From an uncultured Alphaproteobacteria bacterium (GTDB lineage Bacteria > Pseudomonadota > Alphaproteobacteria > Methylaequorales > Methylaequoraceae): a stretch of 64,000 nt of DNA. The stretch lies in assembly GCA_902579395.1 (NCBI GenBank), contig CACHGK010000003.1, positions 1 through 64,000 on the forward strand, read 5' to 3'. Positions 30,292-40,646 of this stretch are shown one piece after another; position 1 is the first letter of the stretch, and every line of letters begins with the position of its first letter. Below the pieces are notes generated by a model. It made no database searches. It was given only the letters and a program-made list of their open reading frames with translations, and was not told the DNA's origin. The position numbers and the translations under genes were made by a program.

Positions 30292-31560
30292 ATGGATAAA
30301 ATAGAAATAGTCGGTGGAAAACCTTTGACTGGTGCAATAAATATAAGTGGTGCAAAAAATGCTGCACTTCCAATAATGGCTGCGTCCTTGCTCACGAATA
30401 AGAGGCTAACGATTTCAAATATTCCTTTTTTGTCAGACATTGAATCAATGATAAAGTTACTCCAATCATTAAATGTAAGAATTAAAAGAAGTGGAAATTC
30501 TCTAAGCCTTATTTCGTCCAAACCTAATTCCCTGTCAGCATCTTATGATTTAGTAAGGAAAATGAGAGCATCATTTTTGATTTTAGGTCCGCTAATAGCC
30601 AGGTATGGTAAAGCGTCTGTATCATTACCTGGCGGTTGTGCTATAGGCACCCGACCAGTTAATTTACATATAGAGGGTTTAAGACAAATGGGAGTAAATT
30701 TTGAAATCGAAAATGGTTATGTTTCTGGAAAAATAAATGGAAGTTTAAGGGGTGCAGAAATCAAATTAGAAAAGGTTTCAGTTGGTGCGACAGAAAATCT
30801 TATTTTAGCTGCAACTTTAGCTAGAGGAAAAACAATAATTAAAAATGCAGCAAGAGAACCAGAAATATCAGATTTATGTAATATGCTTATTAAAATGGGG
30901 GCAGAAATCAATGGAGTTGGGACAAAGAAAATAATAATTAAAGGGAAAAAAAAGCTCGAAGGATGTACTTATAAAATAATGCCAGACAGAATTGAGTCAG
31001 GTACATTTGTACTTTGTGTTTTTGGATGCACTGGTACTGTCTTACTCAAAAATTTAAATATGGAAGTATGTAATCATTTGATAAAAATATTTAAAAAACT
31101 TAAATCATTAGAATTAAAAATTTTGAAAGAAGGCAGAAATCTTTTAGTAAAAAGATTAAATGATAAGAAAATTTTTCTTTCTATTAAAACAAAGGAATAT
31201 CCAGGTTTTCCAACTGACCTTCAAGCCCAACTTACTTCTGCCTTACTAAAAACTAAAGGTAAGTCTGAGATAGAAGAGAATATTTTTGAAAATAGGTTTA
31301 TGCATGTAAGTGAATTAATTAGAATGGGAGCAAAATTGAGACAAAAGGGGTCTAAGGTCATTATAAATGGAACTGATAGATTAAATGGTGCTGAAGTGAT
31401 GGCTACAGACTTAAGGGCATCATCTTCTCTTGTTATTGCAGGGTTGATGGCTCATGGGAAAACGATTATAAACAGAGTTTACCACCTTGATAGAGGCTAT
31501 GAGAATATAGAAAAAAAACTAAAGCAGTGTGGTGCAAATATTAATAGATTAAAAAAATGA
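30292..31560 (+). CDS. murA: UDP-N-acetylglucosamine 1-carboxyvinyltransferase
   Basis: GGKPLTGAINISGAKNAALPIMAASLLT; LPGGCAIGTRPVNLHIEGLRQMG. Confidence 0.97.
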   Translation: MDKIEIVGGKPLTGAINISGAKNAALPIMAASLLTNKRLTISNIPFLSDIESMIKLLQSLNVRIKRSGNSLSLISSKPNSLSASYDLVRKMRASFLILGPLIARYGKASVSLPGGCAIGTRPVNLHIEGLRQMGVNFEIENGYVSGKINGSLRGAEIKLEKVSVGATENLILAATLARGKTIIKNAAREPEISDLCNMLIKMGAEINGVGTKKIIIKGKKKLEGCTYKIMPDRIESGTFVLCVFGCTGTVLLKNLNMEVCNHLIKIFKKLKSLELKILKEGRNLLVKRLNDKKIFLSIKTKEYPGFPTDLQAQLTSALLKTKGKSEIEENIFENRFMHVSELIRMGAKLRQKGSKVIINGTDRLNGAEVMATDLRASSSLVIAGLMAHGKTIINRVYHLDRGYENIEKKLKQCGANINRLKK

Positions 31561-32210
31561 AAAAATTGATAATAGCAGTTCCCAAGGGAAGGATTTTAAA
31601 TGAATTAATTCCACTTATGAGAAAAGTCAATATTGATCCAGAGAAAGATTTTTTTAAAAAAGATTCAAGAAAATTAATGTTTTCTACCAATAAAAAAGAT
31701 TTAAATATTATTAGAGTACGTTCTTTCGACGTCGCAACCTTTGTTGCATTAGGTGCGGCACAGATAGGAATTGCAGGTGATGATGTCTTGAATGAGTTTG
31801 ATTATAAGGAAATTTATAAAGTTTTGGATTTGAGAATTGGAAAATGTAGATTATCAGTAGCTAGAAAAAAAAACTCAGAAAAAAAATTTCAAAATAATGG
31901 ACATCTTATGGTCGCTACCAAATATAAAAGCACAGTTACAAATTACTTCGCTGATAAAGGTATTAGAGCTGAATGTGTCAAACTTAATGGTGCAATTGAA
32001 TTAGCTCCAAAATTAGATATTTGTTCAACGATTGTTGATTTAGTTTCCACAGGAAAAACTTTGAAAGAGAATAATTTGATTGAACAAGAGGTTTTATTTA
32101 ATATAACTTCTAAATTAATAGTTAATAAAATTTCTTATAAGCTTATGAACAGTGAAATTTCAAAAATAATAAAAAAATTTACAAAGGTTTGTGATGGTAA
32201 GAATTCTTAA
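31557..32210 (+). CDS. hisG: ATP phosphoribosyltransferase (short form)
   Basis: LIIAVPKGRILNELIPLM; LGAAQIGIAGDDVL; STIVDLVSTGKTLKENNL. Confidence 0.95.
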   Translation: MKKLIIAVPKGRILNELIPLMRKVNIDPEKDFFKKDSRKLMFSTNKKDLNIIRVRSFDVATFVALGAAQIGIAGDDVLNEFDYKEIYKVLDLRIGKCRLSVARKKNSEKKFQNNGHLMVATKYKSTVTNYFADKGIRAECVKLNGAIELAPKLDICSTIVDLVSTGKTLKENNLIEQEVLFNITSKLIVNKISYKLMNSEISKIIKKFTKVCDGKNS

Positions 32211-33489
32211 TACAAAAAAAAAGGATTTTGAAACAAAATTTCAAAATCTTCTAGAAAAAAGAGATAAAGATGACAAAAGAATTGACTCTATAGTTTTAAA
32301 AATTATTGATCAAGTTAGAACTAACTCTGATAATGCACTTGTCAAGCTAACAAAAGAATTTGACAGATTTGATATAAAAAAAATTGATGAGTTAGTTGTC
32401 AAAGATACAGAGCTTAAAAAATGTTATGATATTTTAAAAAAATCAACAAGGAGTTCTCTCAGAAAAGCAATTTCAAGAATTAAATCCTATCACTCTCGAC
32501 AAAAACCCTTAAATACAATGTATAGAGATAAGGAAGGAATTCTGCTTGGGGGTATTTGGAATCCCATCGATTCTGTAGGCCTTTATGTTCCTGGAGGTAC
32601 AGCAGCATACCCTTCATCATTGATTATGAATGCAGTCCCAGCGATTGTAGCTGGAGTGAGAAGAATTGTGGTTACAGTACCAGCAACAAATGGTAAATTA
32701 AACCCCTCAGTACTAGCATGCTGTAAAATGCTTGGAATAAAAGAAATATATAAAGTTGGTGGGGCACAAGCTATAGCTGCACTTGCCTTAGGCACCTCAA
32801 CAATTAAACCTGTTGATAAAATATTTGGACCTGGCAATGCATTTGTAGCCTCGGCAAAAAAACAGTTTTTTGGAAAAGTTGGCATAGATATGATAGCAGG
32901 GCCATCTGAAATTTTAGTGATTGCAGATTCAAAAAACAATCCAGATCATATAGCTATCGATTTATTGTCTCAGGCAGAACATGATAAGCTCGCCCAAGCA
33001 ATACTCATAACCGATAGTGAATCTTTTTCTAAGAAAGTTTTAAATTGTATAAAAAAATATTTATTGATTATAGAAAGAAAAGAAATAGCTAGAAAAAGTT
33101 GGGATGATTATGGTGCAATAATTATTTGTCAAAACTTAATAAATTCAACTGATCTAGTAAATAGGATTGCACCGGAACACCTTGAGATTGCAGTTGATAA
33201 ACCAAAAACTTTTCTTAAGAGAATTAAAAATGCAGGAGCAATTTTTCTTGGACGGTTTACTCCTGAAGCAATAGGCGATTATATTGCTGGCCCCAATCAT
33301 GTTTTACCCACCGATAGGACTGCCAGATTTTCATCAGGTTTAAATTTATTAGATTATTTTAAAAGATCATCAGTAGTAGAGTGTAATAAAAAAAATATTA
33401 CTCAAATTGGGAGTGATGCTGTAAACCTTGCTTATGAAGAGGGTTTACAAGCGCATGCTTTATCAATAGAATGCAGACTTAGTAAGTAA
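32191..33489 (+). CDS. hisD: Histidinol dehydrogenase
   Basis: [59 protein letters not shown]. Confidence 0.97.
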   Translation: MMVRILNTKKKDFETKFQNLLEKRDKDDKRIDSIVLKIIDQVRTNSDNALVKLTKEFDRFDIKKIDELVVKDTELKKCYDILKKSTRSSLRKAISRIKSYHSRQKPLNTMYRDKEGILLGGIWNPIDSVGLYVPGGTAAYPSSLIMNAVPAIVAGVRRIVVTVPATNGKLNPSVLACCKMLGIKEIYKVGGAQAIAALALGTSTIKPVDKIFGPGNAFVASAKKQFFGKVGIDMIAGPSEILVIADSKNNPDHIAIDLLSQAEHDKLAQAILITDSESFSKKVLNCIKKYLLIIERKEIARKSWDDYGAIIICQNLINSTDLVNRIAPEHLEIAVDKPKTFLKRIKNAGAIFLGRFTPEAIGDYIAGPNHVLPTDRTARFSSGLNLLDYFKRSSVVECNKKNITQIGSDAVNLAYEEGLQAHALSIECRLSK

Positions 33490-33497
33490 TTTATTAT

Positions 33498-33716
33498 ATG
33501 GCAAAAGACGAATTAATGGAGTTCACAGGTACGGTTAAGGAGCTGTTACCTAATGCAATGTTCAGAGTTTTATTGGATAATAATCATGAAATAATTGCTC
33601 ATACTGCAGGGAAAATGAGAAAATTTAGAATCAGAGTCCTTGCCGGAGATAGAGTTACCGTTGAGATGACACCTTATGATTTGACAAAAGGTAGAATTAC
33701 TTTCAGACATAAATAA
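33498..33716 (+). CDS. infA: Translation initiation factor IF-1
   Basis: [66 protein letters not shown]. Confidence 0.98.
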   Translation: MAKDELMEFTGTVKELLPNAMFRVLLDNNHEIIAHTAGKMRKFRIRVLAGDRVTVEMTPYDLTKGRITFRHK

Positions 33717-33719
33717 CCT

Positions 33720-34301
33720 TTGAGATTTTCAAAAAAAATAATACTTGCATCTGAATCCCCTAGAAGGAAGAAACTTATTTTACAGTTAGGTATAAAGAAT
33801 CTTGAAGTTGTTAAACATGGTATTAATGAAACAAAATTTACATTCAATCACCCCATATCAAAATCAGTAAAGAAACTTTCAGAAATGAAAGCCACTTCAG
33901 TCAAAGATAATCCAAGATATAAGAAAAATATTATTATTTCAGGTGATACAATAGTAATAAGAGCTGGTAAGATTTTTCACAAAACAAAAAAAATGACGGA
34001 AGTAAATAAATATTTAAAATTACTTTCAAATAGGAAACATTTCGTATACGGGGGGTTATGTGTTATTTCTAGTGATGGCAAAATTTTTTCTAGAGCTATT
34101 AAAACCGAAGTCTATTTTAATAAGATTGAAGACTCTGATATTACAAAGGAGGTTCTTCAAGATGGTTTAGGAAAGGCTGGGGGCTATGCAATTCAGAGCC
34201 TTGGTGCTAAATTTGTTAAAAAAATTCGTGGTTGCTATACAAATATAGTTGGCATATCTATCCCAGAGTTGTATAAAATATTAAAAAGTTCAGAGATTTG
34301 A
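33720..34301 (+). CDS. maf: Maf-like nucleotide pyrophosphatase
   Basis: ILASESPRRKKLILQLG; IIISGDTIV; GGYAIQSLGAKFVKKIRGCYTNIVGI; TTG start. Confidence 0.93.
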   Translation: MRFSKKIILASESPRRKKLILQLGIKNLEVVKHGINETKFTFNHPISKSVKKLSEMKATSVKDNPRYKKNIIISGDTIVIRAGKIFHKTKKMTEVNKYLKLLSNRKHFVYGGLCVISSDGKIFSRAIKTEVYFNKIEDSDITKEVLQDGLGKAGGYAIQSLGAKFVKKIRGCYTNIVGISIPELYKILKSSEI

Positions 34302-34356
34302 TTAATATTTCAGAAAACTTGTTATATTTTGAAATAATTTTTACGCTTTTTGTTAA

Positions 34357-34429
34357 GCCCAGGTAGCTCAGTTGGTAGAGCAAGCGACTGAAAATCGCTG
34401 TGTCGGTGGTTCAATTCCTCCCCTGGGCA
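34357..34429 (+). tRNA. tRNA-Phe (anticodon GAA)
   Basis: GCCCAGG...GCTCAGTTGGTAGAGC...AGCGA-CTGAAAA-TCGCT...TTCAATT...CCTGGGC-A; full CCA not encoded (ACCT). Confidence 0.95.
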
Positions 34430-34436
34430 CCTTGTT

Positions 34437-35132
34437 ATGAAGAAAATACTAAGAATTACAATCCCTTTCATTTTTCTGGTTATTTCTTGTGATTTTAAAC
34501 CAAAAAATTATTTCCCTCACATTGATGGATTAAAATGGATTTATTCAGTTGCATTGGAATCGTCTTACACTGGTAAAAATCAAATTAAAAGAATAATGGT
34601 TACAAATTTAAATGTTAAAAAAAAAGGGGACGTAACAGAGTTATCTAAACTTTATTCAGATGGAAGTTACTATACCTATAAAAAGGAAGATGGTCGATTA
34701 CAGAGGACTTCAGTTATACTTGCATTTTCAGATGGTATTGATGAACCAGTTGAAAAAATTGTTTATCCAGATCTTCAATTTAATCAAAATGAATGGGTTG
34801 TGAAAGAACAACTTTTTTTAGTTAAAGGTTTTCAACCACCACTTTTAAATGTAAAACCCAGTTCACAATTTGATATGAAATATAAAGTTAATAGAAAATA
34901 TGAAAGATTAAAAGTCAAGGGTATTTTTTATAATGATTGTATTGAATTGATTGGTAAAGGATCAACAGATTTTATTGGAGATACAAGATCCGGTCCAATT
35001 AATGTTGAAATAGATAATTTGGAGATCCTATGTAACAATGTTGGTTTAGTAAAACAAGTTAGAAATGAGAATACTAATGCATCAGCATTCGGAAATATGA
35101 AATTTGTAAAAGAATTAATGAGTTTTAAGTAA
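34437..35132 (+). CDS. Putative lipoprotein, paralog of the 8052..8744 product
   Basis: Lipobox FLVISC; shared YFP...W.Y.V and G.....FIGD...G.I... GL(V/I)K pattern. Confidence 0.7.
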   Translation: MKKILRITIPFIFLVISCDFKPKNYFPHIDGLKWIYSVALESSYTGKNQIKRIMVTNLNVKKKGDVTELSKLYSDGSYYTYKKEDGRLQRTSVILAFSDGIDEPVEKIVYPDLQFNQNEWVVKEQLFLVKGFQPPLLNVKPSSQFDMKYKVNRKYERLKVKGIFYNDCIELIGKGSTDFIGDTRSGPINVEIDNLEILCNNVGLVKQVRNENTNASAFGNMKFVKELMSFK

Positions 35133-36040
35133 TGAGTTCAGTTTCTTTTATTATACCTGTTTATAATAAATCTAGATTCTTAAATTCGGTAGTCGATTCA
35201 TTAAAATCTCAAAAGGGAAAATTTAAAAAAGAGTTTATATTTGTCGATGATGGATCTACAGATGACTCTTATAATAAATTACAAAAGTTAACAAAAAATC
35301 TCAAAAATTGTAAAATTCTCAGACAGAAGAATAAAGGTTCTGCAAACGCTACAAATGTAGGTATACAATTGGCAAAAATGAAGTATATAAAGTTTCTCGA
35401 TGCAGATGATATTCTTTTGAGTGATGCTACAGCATCATTAATACGAATCTTAGAAAATAATAAAAGTTTAATTTTAGCGTATGGTTTACAAAGAAAAGTT
35501 TCTAATTTGGAAAGTGTAAATTTGTCAGAAACATTTAATTTTCACGATGTTTCAATAATCAAAAATACTATTAAGAAAGCAATGAGAAATTCTATGTTTA
35601 ATCCATCGCAATGTCTAATTCGAACAGAGTGTTGCAAAGAAATTGGTGGTTGTGATGAGAGAATAAAATACAGTCAAGAATATTCTCTTACTTTGAGACT
35701 TTCAATTTTAGGAAGTTTTGCAAGACTCAATTTTCCTATAGCAATATTACCGCTAAAATCTCCAGGACAAATTTCAGAAAAGAAAAACAATCAAATATTC
35801 AGGGTTTCTAAAGCATTAGAGTTGTTTATAAAAGATAATCCTAATCTGAATTTAGATTATAAATTATATGCTCAGAGAAGATTAACAGCTAGATCCTGGA
35901 GATTTGCTAGAAGATATAAAAAAGCTGGAATCTTTTCTTCTTGGTTTAAACTTTACCTAAAGGGATTTTTTAGAATTAAGTCTGGACTGCTGGAGAACTG
36001 CAAAAATGCAAATAAAGTTTATGAGGATTTTTTAGATTAA
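35132..36040 (+). CDS. Glycosyltransferase family 2
   Basis: SFIIPVYNKSRFLNSVVDSLKSQ; IFVDDGSTDDS; YIKFLDADDIL. Confidence 0.92.
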   Translation: MSSVSFIIPVYNKSRFLNSVVDSLKSQKGKFKKEFIFVDDGSTDDSYNKLQKLTKNLKNCKILRQKNKGSANATNVGIQLAKMKYIKFLDADDILLSDATASLIRILENNKSLILAYGLQRKVSNLESVNLSETFNFHDVSIIKNTIKKAMRNSMFNPSQCLIRTECCKEIGGCDERIKYSQEYSLTLRLSILGSFARLNFPIAILPLKSPGQISEKKNNQIFRVSKALELFIKDNPNLNLDYKLYAQRRLTARSWRFARRYKKAGIFSSWFKLYLKGFFRIKSGLLENCKNANKVYEDFLD

Positions 36041-37431
36041 ATTACTTTGCCTGGGTTAAGAATATTCTTTGGATCGAAAGCCTTTTTTAGAATCTTCATC
36101 TTTTCAATTTCACTTTTATTTTTGGAAAGTCTAAGTTCATCTCTTCTTAATTGACCAATTCCATGCTCAGCACTTATTGCTCCATTAAATTGATTTACAT
36201 TATCAAAAACAATTCTGTTTATTGAATTGACAAAACTCTTTTTAGAGTCGGAAGAATAAGAGTTAACTAAAATATTAAAATGAAGATTATTATCACCTAA
36301 ATGACCAAAGTTAATTATTCTAGTATTTTTTTCAAATTTTTTTATTTCAATTGAAGTTTTCTTCACAAATTTATTTATCATGATAAGAGGTATTGAAACG
36401 TCGTGAGCAATAATAAATTTTTCTTTTTTTTCGGCTAAAGGTATTGATTCTCTATAACTCCAGAGTTTTGAATTCTCTGATTCTGATTTTGAAATTATGA
36501 TATCGTTAGTTTTTAAATTATTAAAGTTAATATTTGAGATTAAAAAATTATGAAAATCTTTTATCTTTAAAAAATTAGAGATTTCAACTAAGCAATAGCA
36601 TTGATTTTTTTTAAGACCATCCAATTTCATTTCATTCTTTTCCAATAATTCAATTGATTCTTTATTCATGAACTCAAAACTTGTAATTAAATCATTAAAG
36701 CTATTCGTTATTTGTTGATAGAATTCTAAAACATCACTAAAGTTTTTAAACGATGCCCAGATAACTATTCTTTCTTTTGGTAATGGAAAGACTTGAACAG
36801 TTGCTGCTGTAATTATTCCAAGAATACCCTCCGAACCTATAAGTATATGCTTTAGATCAAGACCAGTATTATTTTTCTTAACATTTTTTAATGAATTGTA
36901 AATTGTGCCATCTGGAAGTACTGCTTCAATTCCTAAAATATTTTTTCTAATTGTACCGTATTTAATAACATTAACACCTCCAGCATTCGTTGCAATATTT
37001 CCCCCAATTTGACAATTTCCTCTTGAACCCATAGATAATGGAAATTCTAGATTAAATTTTTGTAATTTATTTTTTATGTTTTCAAGTATGCAACCACTTT
37101 CAATTGTAATTGACTTTCCAACTAAGTCTAAATTTCTAATTTTATTTAGTTTTGATAAGTTTAAAATTACCTCATTTTTATTTTTTCTCGGAACTCCACC
37201 TCCTACAAGACCGGTGTTTCCTCCTTGAGGGACTAGCGGAATACTATTTTTTTGACATAAATTCATAATTTTACAAATACTTTGAACTGATTTTGGAAAT
37301 AATATCAAATCTGAACTTCCTTGGTATACTCCTCTCCAATCAAGTGAATACTTCTTTATTATTTCTCTATCTAAAGAATATTCACTTGGTTTAAGAATAC
37401 TAAAAATTTTTTTTAATTGTTTTATTCCCAT
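36037..37431 (-). CDS. FAD-binding oxidoreductase (GlcD / D-2-hydroxyacid dehydrogenase-like)
   Basis: PLVPQGGNTGLVGGGVP; GGNIATNAGGVNVIKYGTIR; GAISAEHGIGQLRRDEL. Confidence 0.9.
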   Translation of the reverse strand: MGIKQLKKIFSILKPSEYSLDREIIKKYSLDWRGVYQGSSDLILFPKSVQSICKIMNLCQKNSIPLVPQGGNTGLVGGGVPRKNKNEVILNLSKLNKIRNLDLVGKSITIESGCILENIKNKLQKFNLEFPLSMGSRGNCQIGGNIATNAGGVNVIKYGTIRKNILGIEAVLPDGTIYNSLKNVKKNNTGLDLKHILIGSEGILGIITAATVQVFPLPKERIVIWASFKNFSDVLEFYQQITNSFNDLITSFEFMNKESIELLEKNEMKLDGLKKNQCYCLVEISNFLKIKDFHNFLISNINFNNLKTNDIIISKSESENSKLWSYRESIPLAEKKEKFIIAHDVSIPLIMINKFVKKTSIEIKKFEKNTRIINFGHLGDNNLHFNILVNSYSSDSKKSFVNSINRIVFDNVNQFNGAISAEHGIGQLRRDELRLSKNKSEIEKMKILKKAFDPKNILNPGKVI

Positions 37432-38391
37432 TTATATCGATGCTCTGAAGAGTCTTTCATTAATAGTTTTTCCGATTCCAGTATTTGGGATGGGTGCAAC
37501 AACAATTCTCTTTTTTTTTAACTTATCTAGTTTTCTTAAGAAGTCGAATAGATTATATGCTGCTTCGTCCAAATCTGCTGATACAGACAAATTTAGAGAT
37601 GCTTGGTGATTAATGCTCTTTTTTCCAAAATTTAAGAATGCATCGTCTTGCATAGGTTCTGTAACATTTGTAAATAGAGGAGTTTTTGGGGCATAATGTT
37701 TTAAAAGTTGTCCAGGAGAATTTGGTTTTTTTAAATCTATTTTTCTTGGATCTTCTTCAACTATTTTAATCCCTGTTTTTTTAGAAATTATTTTATAGTC
37801 TAACACTCCATGCCTTTTTAATTGATATGGTTTTTTTGTCAGGTCTAAAATAGTAGATTCTAATCCATAGTTTGTTCTTCCAGAATCAATTACTAGATCA
37901 ATCTTATTACCAAATGAATCTATTACATGGTTAGCATCTGTAGCAGAGATATATCCACTTTCATTTGCACTCGGTGCTGCTATTGGTTTTTGAAACTTTG
38001 TGATAATCTTACTCATTATACCTGATTTTGGAAACCTTATTGCAACTGTTTGTAATCCTGAAAGTGCTAAATCGTGAATAAGATTATTTAGTTTTCTTGG
38101 AAGAATTAATGTCAAAGGTCCAGGCCAAAAATTTTTCATCAGATATTCTGCATCTTTAGAGGTATGAACAATTTTTTTTGCTAAATCAATTGAATTTACA
38201 TGAATTATCAAAGGGTTATAAAAAGGCCTTTGTTTTATCTTATAAAGTTTTTTAAGGGCATAAATATTTCCTGGGTCACAAGCTATCCCATAAACGGTTT
38301 CTGTTTTAAGTGCAACTAATTTTTTTTTCTCAAGATATTCCACAGCTTTATTAATTGACTCATTTGATTCTTTCATTAGATTTTGTTTCAT
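37432..38391 (-). CDS. L-threonylcarbamoyladenylate synthase (Sua5/YrdC/TsaC with C-terminal Sua5 domain)
   Basis: LVALKTETVYGIACDP; KQRPFYNPLIIHV; IAAPSANESGYISAT; SPGQLLKHYAPKTPL. Confidence 0.93.
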   Translation of the reverse strand: MKQNLMKESNESINKAVEYLEKKKLVALKTETVYGIACDPGNIYALKKLYKIKQRPFYNPLIIHVNSIDLAKKIVHTSKDAEYLMKNFWPGPLTLILPRKLNNLIHDLALSGLQTVAIRFPKSGIMSKIITKFQKPIAAPSANESGYISATDANHVIDSFGNKIDLVIDSGRTNYGLESTILDLTKKPYQLKRHGVLDYKIISKKTGIKIVEEDPRKIDLKKPNSPGQLLKHYAPKTPLFTNVTEPMQDDAFLNFGKKSINHQASLNLSVSADLDEAAYNLFDFLRKLDKLKKKRIVVAPIPNTGIGKTINERLFRASI

Positions 38392-38489
38392 TTTTTTAAT
38401 ATATGGAAAAAATAATATAGTTTAAAGTGTTGATTCATTTACTGAAAGTTTAATTAGTAAACAACAAAAATAAATGATTAAATAAAAAA

Positions 38490-38615
38490 ATGGATCCAAG
38501 ATTTCACAAATATTTGTATATAATTGCAATTTGCGCTTTGGTTATTGCTATGATGACAATTTATAAAGGGTTAAACGAAATTAATTTATTCTTTACAGAA
38601 AGAATTAAAATTTAA
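38490..38615 (+). CDS. Possible small membrane protein (41 aa)
   Basis: Manual translation MDPRFHKYLYIIAICALVIAMMTIYKGLNEINLFFTERIKI*; shares TTAA stop overlap with gph. Confidence 0.4.
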   Translation: MDPRFHKYLYIIAICALVIAMMTIYKGLNEINLFFTERIKI

Positions 38616-39268
38616 CTTAAAATTTCACATACTTTATTAAATTCTTTAATGATAAAATCTGGTTTCATTAAATTGTCTAATTCTCCATATCCATAAGTGA
38701 CAAAAACTGATGTCATTCCTAATTCTTTTGCAGGTGTTATATCGTTTCCACTGTCTCCAACCATTACTGAATGTATTGGGCTACAGTTTAGTTTTTTTAA
38801 TGAAAAATCAAGCATTTCAGTATCAGGTTTAAGTTTTAGATTAGTGCTTGAGCCAAGGATAAAGTCAAAATACTTTTCTATTTTAAAGTCTCTTAATATT
38901 TTCTCAGTAAGGTGTTGTTTTTTGTTGGTACAAAGACCAATTTTAAATTTTGGTTTAATAATTTGCAGTGTGGAAATAACATTTCCATAAAGTTTTGATT
39001 TGATTGAACAGTTTTTTAAGTAGAATTCCAAAAAACTTGAAATCATTAATTCTAACTTATTTTTATTTACTTCTTTGTTAAGATGTTTTAGAGCTTTTTC
39101 AATCATTGCTTTTGCACCACCTCCAACCAATGAACCCAAAATATTTTCATCAATATGATTGAAGTTTTCGAGCTGGAGAGCGTAATTTAAGGAATCAATT
39201 AAGTCAGGCCCACTATCAATTATTGTCCCGTCAAGATCAAAAAGAACACATTTATAATTTTTATTCAT
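38612..39268 (-). CDS. gph: Phosphoglycolate phosphatase (HAD family)
   Basis: CVLFDLDGTIIDSGPDL; IGLCTNKKQ; MVGDSGNDITPAKELGM. Confidence 0.9.
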   Translation of the reverse strand: MNKNYKCVLFDLDGTIIDSGPDLIDSLNYALQLENFNHIDENILGSLVGGGAKAMIEKALKHLNKEVNKNKLELMISSFLEFYLKNCSIKSKLYGNVISTLQIIKPKFKIGLCTNKKQHLTEKILRDFKIEKYFDFILGSSTNLKLKPDTEMLDFSLKKLNCSPIHSVMVGDSGNDITPAKELGMTSVFVTYGYGELDNLMKPDFIIKEFNKVCEILS

Positions 39269-39335
39269 AAAAAAATATTTCTCTATAAGAAAAATGTTAT
39301 ACTATTATATTAATTTTTATATCAAGTTTATTTTA

Positions 39336-40646
39336 ATGTCTTTATCAATAATTGTATTAGCCGCTGGAAAAGGTTCAAGGATGTTAAGTAAAACCCCAAA
39401 GGTTTTACATGAAGTCGGAAATTATCCAATGTTGTTTCATGTTTTAGATACGGCTTACTCAATTAAAAAAAGTAAAATTTGTCTTGTTATTTCTAACCCA
39501 CTTTTAAAATTTAAAGAATTCTTAAAAAAAAAATATAAAAATTTGAATTTTTGTGTTCAAAATCAACAAAAAGGTACAGCTGACGCTGTTAAGACCGCAA
39601 TTATAAAGAATAAAAATAAGTCTTCAGTTAATACCTTAGTTATTTATGGTGATACACCACTAATAAAAAAGAGAACGCTGAACAATGCTTTAAAAAAATT
39701 TAGGGAAAATAATTTGGATTTATGTGTTATTTCAATGATGCCAAATAAAAAAGAAAACTCATATGGGAAATTAAAGTTTTCAAAAAAAAAATTAGTAGAA
39801 ATTATTGAACAAAGTGAATTAAAAAATAACAACTCTGATTTAGATATGTGTAATTCTGGTATAATGATTTTTAAGAATAAATATTTAAATGAAAACATCA
39901 GACTTGTTAAAAATAAAAATAATAAAAAAGAATTTTATTTAACTGACTTAGTAAAAATTTTTAATAAAAAAAACTTATCAATTGATCACTACACGTGTTG
40001 TTATGAAGAAACTCTAGGAGTAAATAGTATGATTGATTTAGCTTTAGTAAATGATGAGTTTCAAAAAGAAAAAAGAAACTATTTTTTAAATAAGGGTGTT
40101 TGTATGCTGGCTCCAGATACAGTATACTTTAGTTTTGATACAAAGATAGGTAGTAATGTAACTATTGAACCAAATGTTTTTTTTGGTCCATCTGTTGAAA
40201 TAAAAAATGATGTCTACATCAAAAGTTTTTGTTACATGGATAATGTCAAAGTTCATGACTTTGTTACAATTGGACCCTTTGCAAGAATAAGAGATGGAGT
40301 TCAAATTGAGAAAGAGTCTAAACTTGGAAATTTTGTTGAGATAAAGAAATCAAAAATTGGAAAAAATGTCAAACTGTCTCATCTTTCATATATAGGAGAT
40401 TCTGTAATAAATGAAAACAGTAATATTGGGGCTGGTGCTATTACATGTAACTATGATGGTGTGAAAAAAAATAAGACTATTATTGGTCAAGATTGTTTTA
40501 TTGGATCTAACACCTCATTAGTTGCACCACTAAAGATCAAGAAAGGTTCAATTATTGGTGCTGGAACAGTTGTAAATCAAGATATTCCAATTGAGACAGT
40601 TGTATATCGTAAATCAGAATTAATAAAAAAACATAAGAAAAAATAA
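39336..40646 (+). CDS. glmU: Bifunctional UDP-GlcNAc pyrophosphorylase / GlcN-1-P acetyltransferase (track ORF starts at 39294)
   Basis: SLSIIVLAAGKGSRMLSKTPKVLHEVG at N-term; C-terminal hexapeptide repeats SNIGAGAITCNYDGVKKNKTIIG. Confidence 0.95.
   Translation: MSLSIIVLAAGKGSRMLSKTPKVLHEVGNYPMLFHVLDTAYSIKKSKICLVISNPLLKFKEFLKKKYKNLNFCVQNQQKGTADAVKTAIIKNKNKSSVNTLVIYGDTPLIKKRTLNNALKKFRENNLDLCVISMMPNKKENSYGKLKFSKKKLVEIIEQSELKNNNSDLDMCNSGIMIFKNKYLNENIRLVKNKNNKKEFYLTDLVKIFNKKNLSIDHYTCCYEETLGVNSMIDLALVNDEFQKEKRNYFLNKGVCMLAPDTVYFSFDTKIGSNVTIEPNVFFGPSVEIKNDVYIKSFCYMDNVKVHDFVTIGPFARIRDGVQIEKESKLGNFVEIKKSKIGKNVKLSHLSYIGDSVINENSNIGAGAITCNYDGVKKNKTIIGQDCFIGSNTSLVAPLKIKKGSIIGAGTVVNQDIPIETVVYRKSELIKKHKKK

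Noticed and set aside
32583-32939. 118-aa minus-strand ORF antisense to hisD
   Set aside because: Lies fully inside a strongly supported hisD; no recognisable domain.
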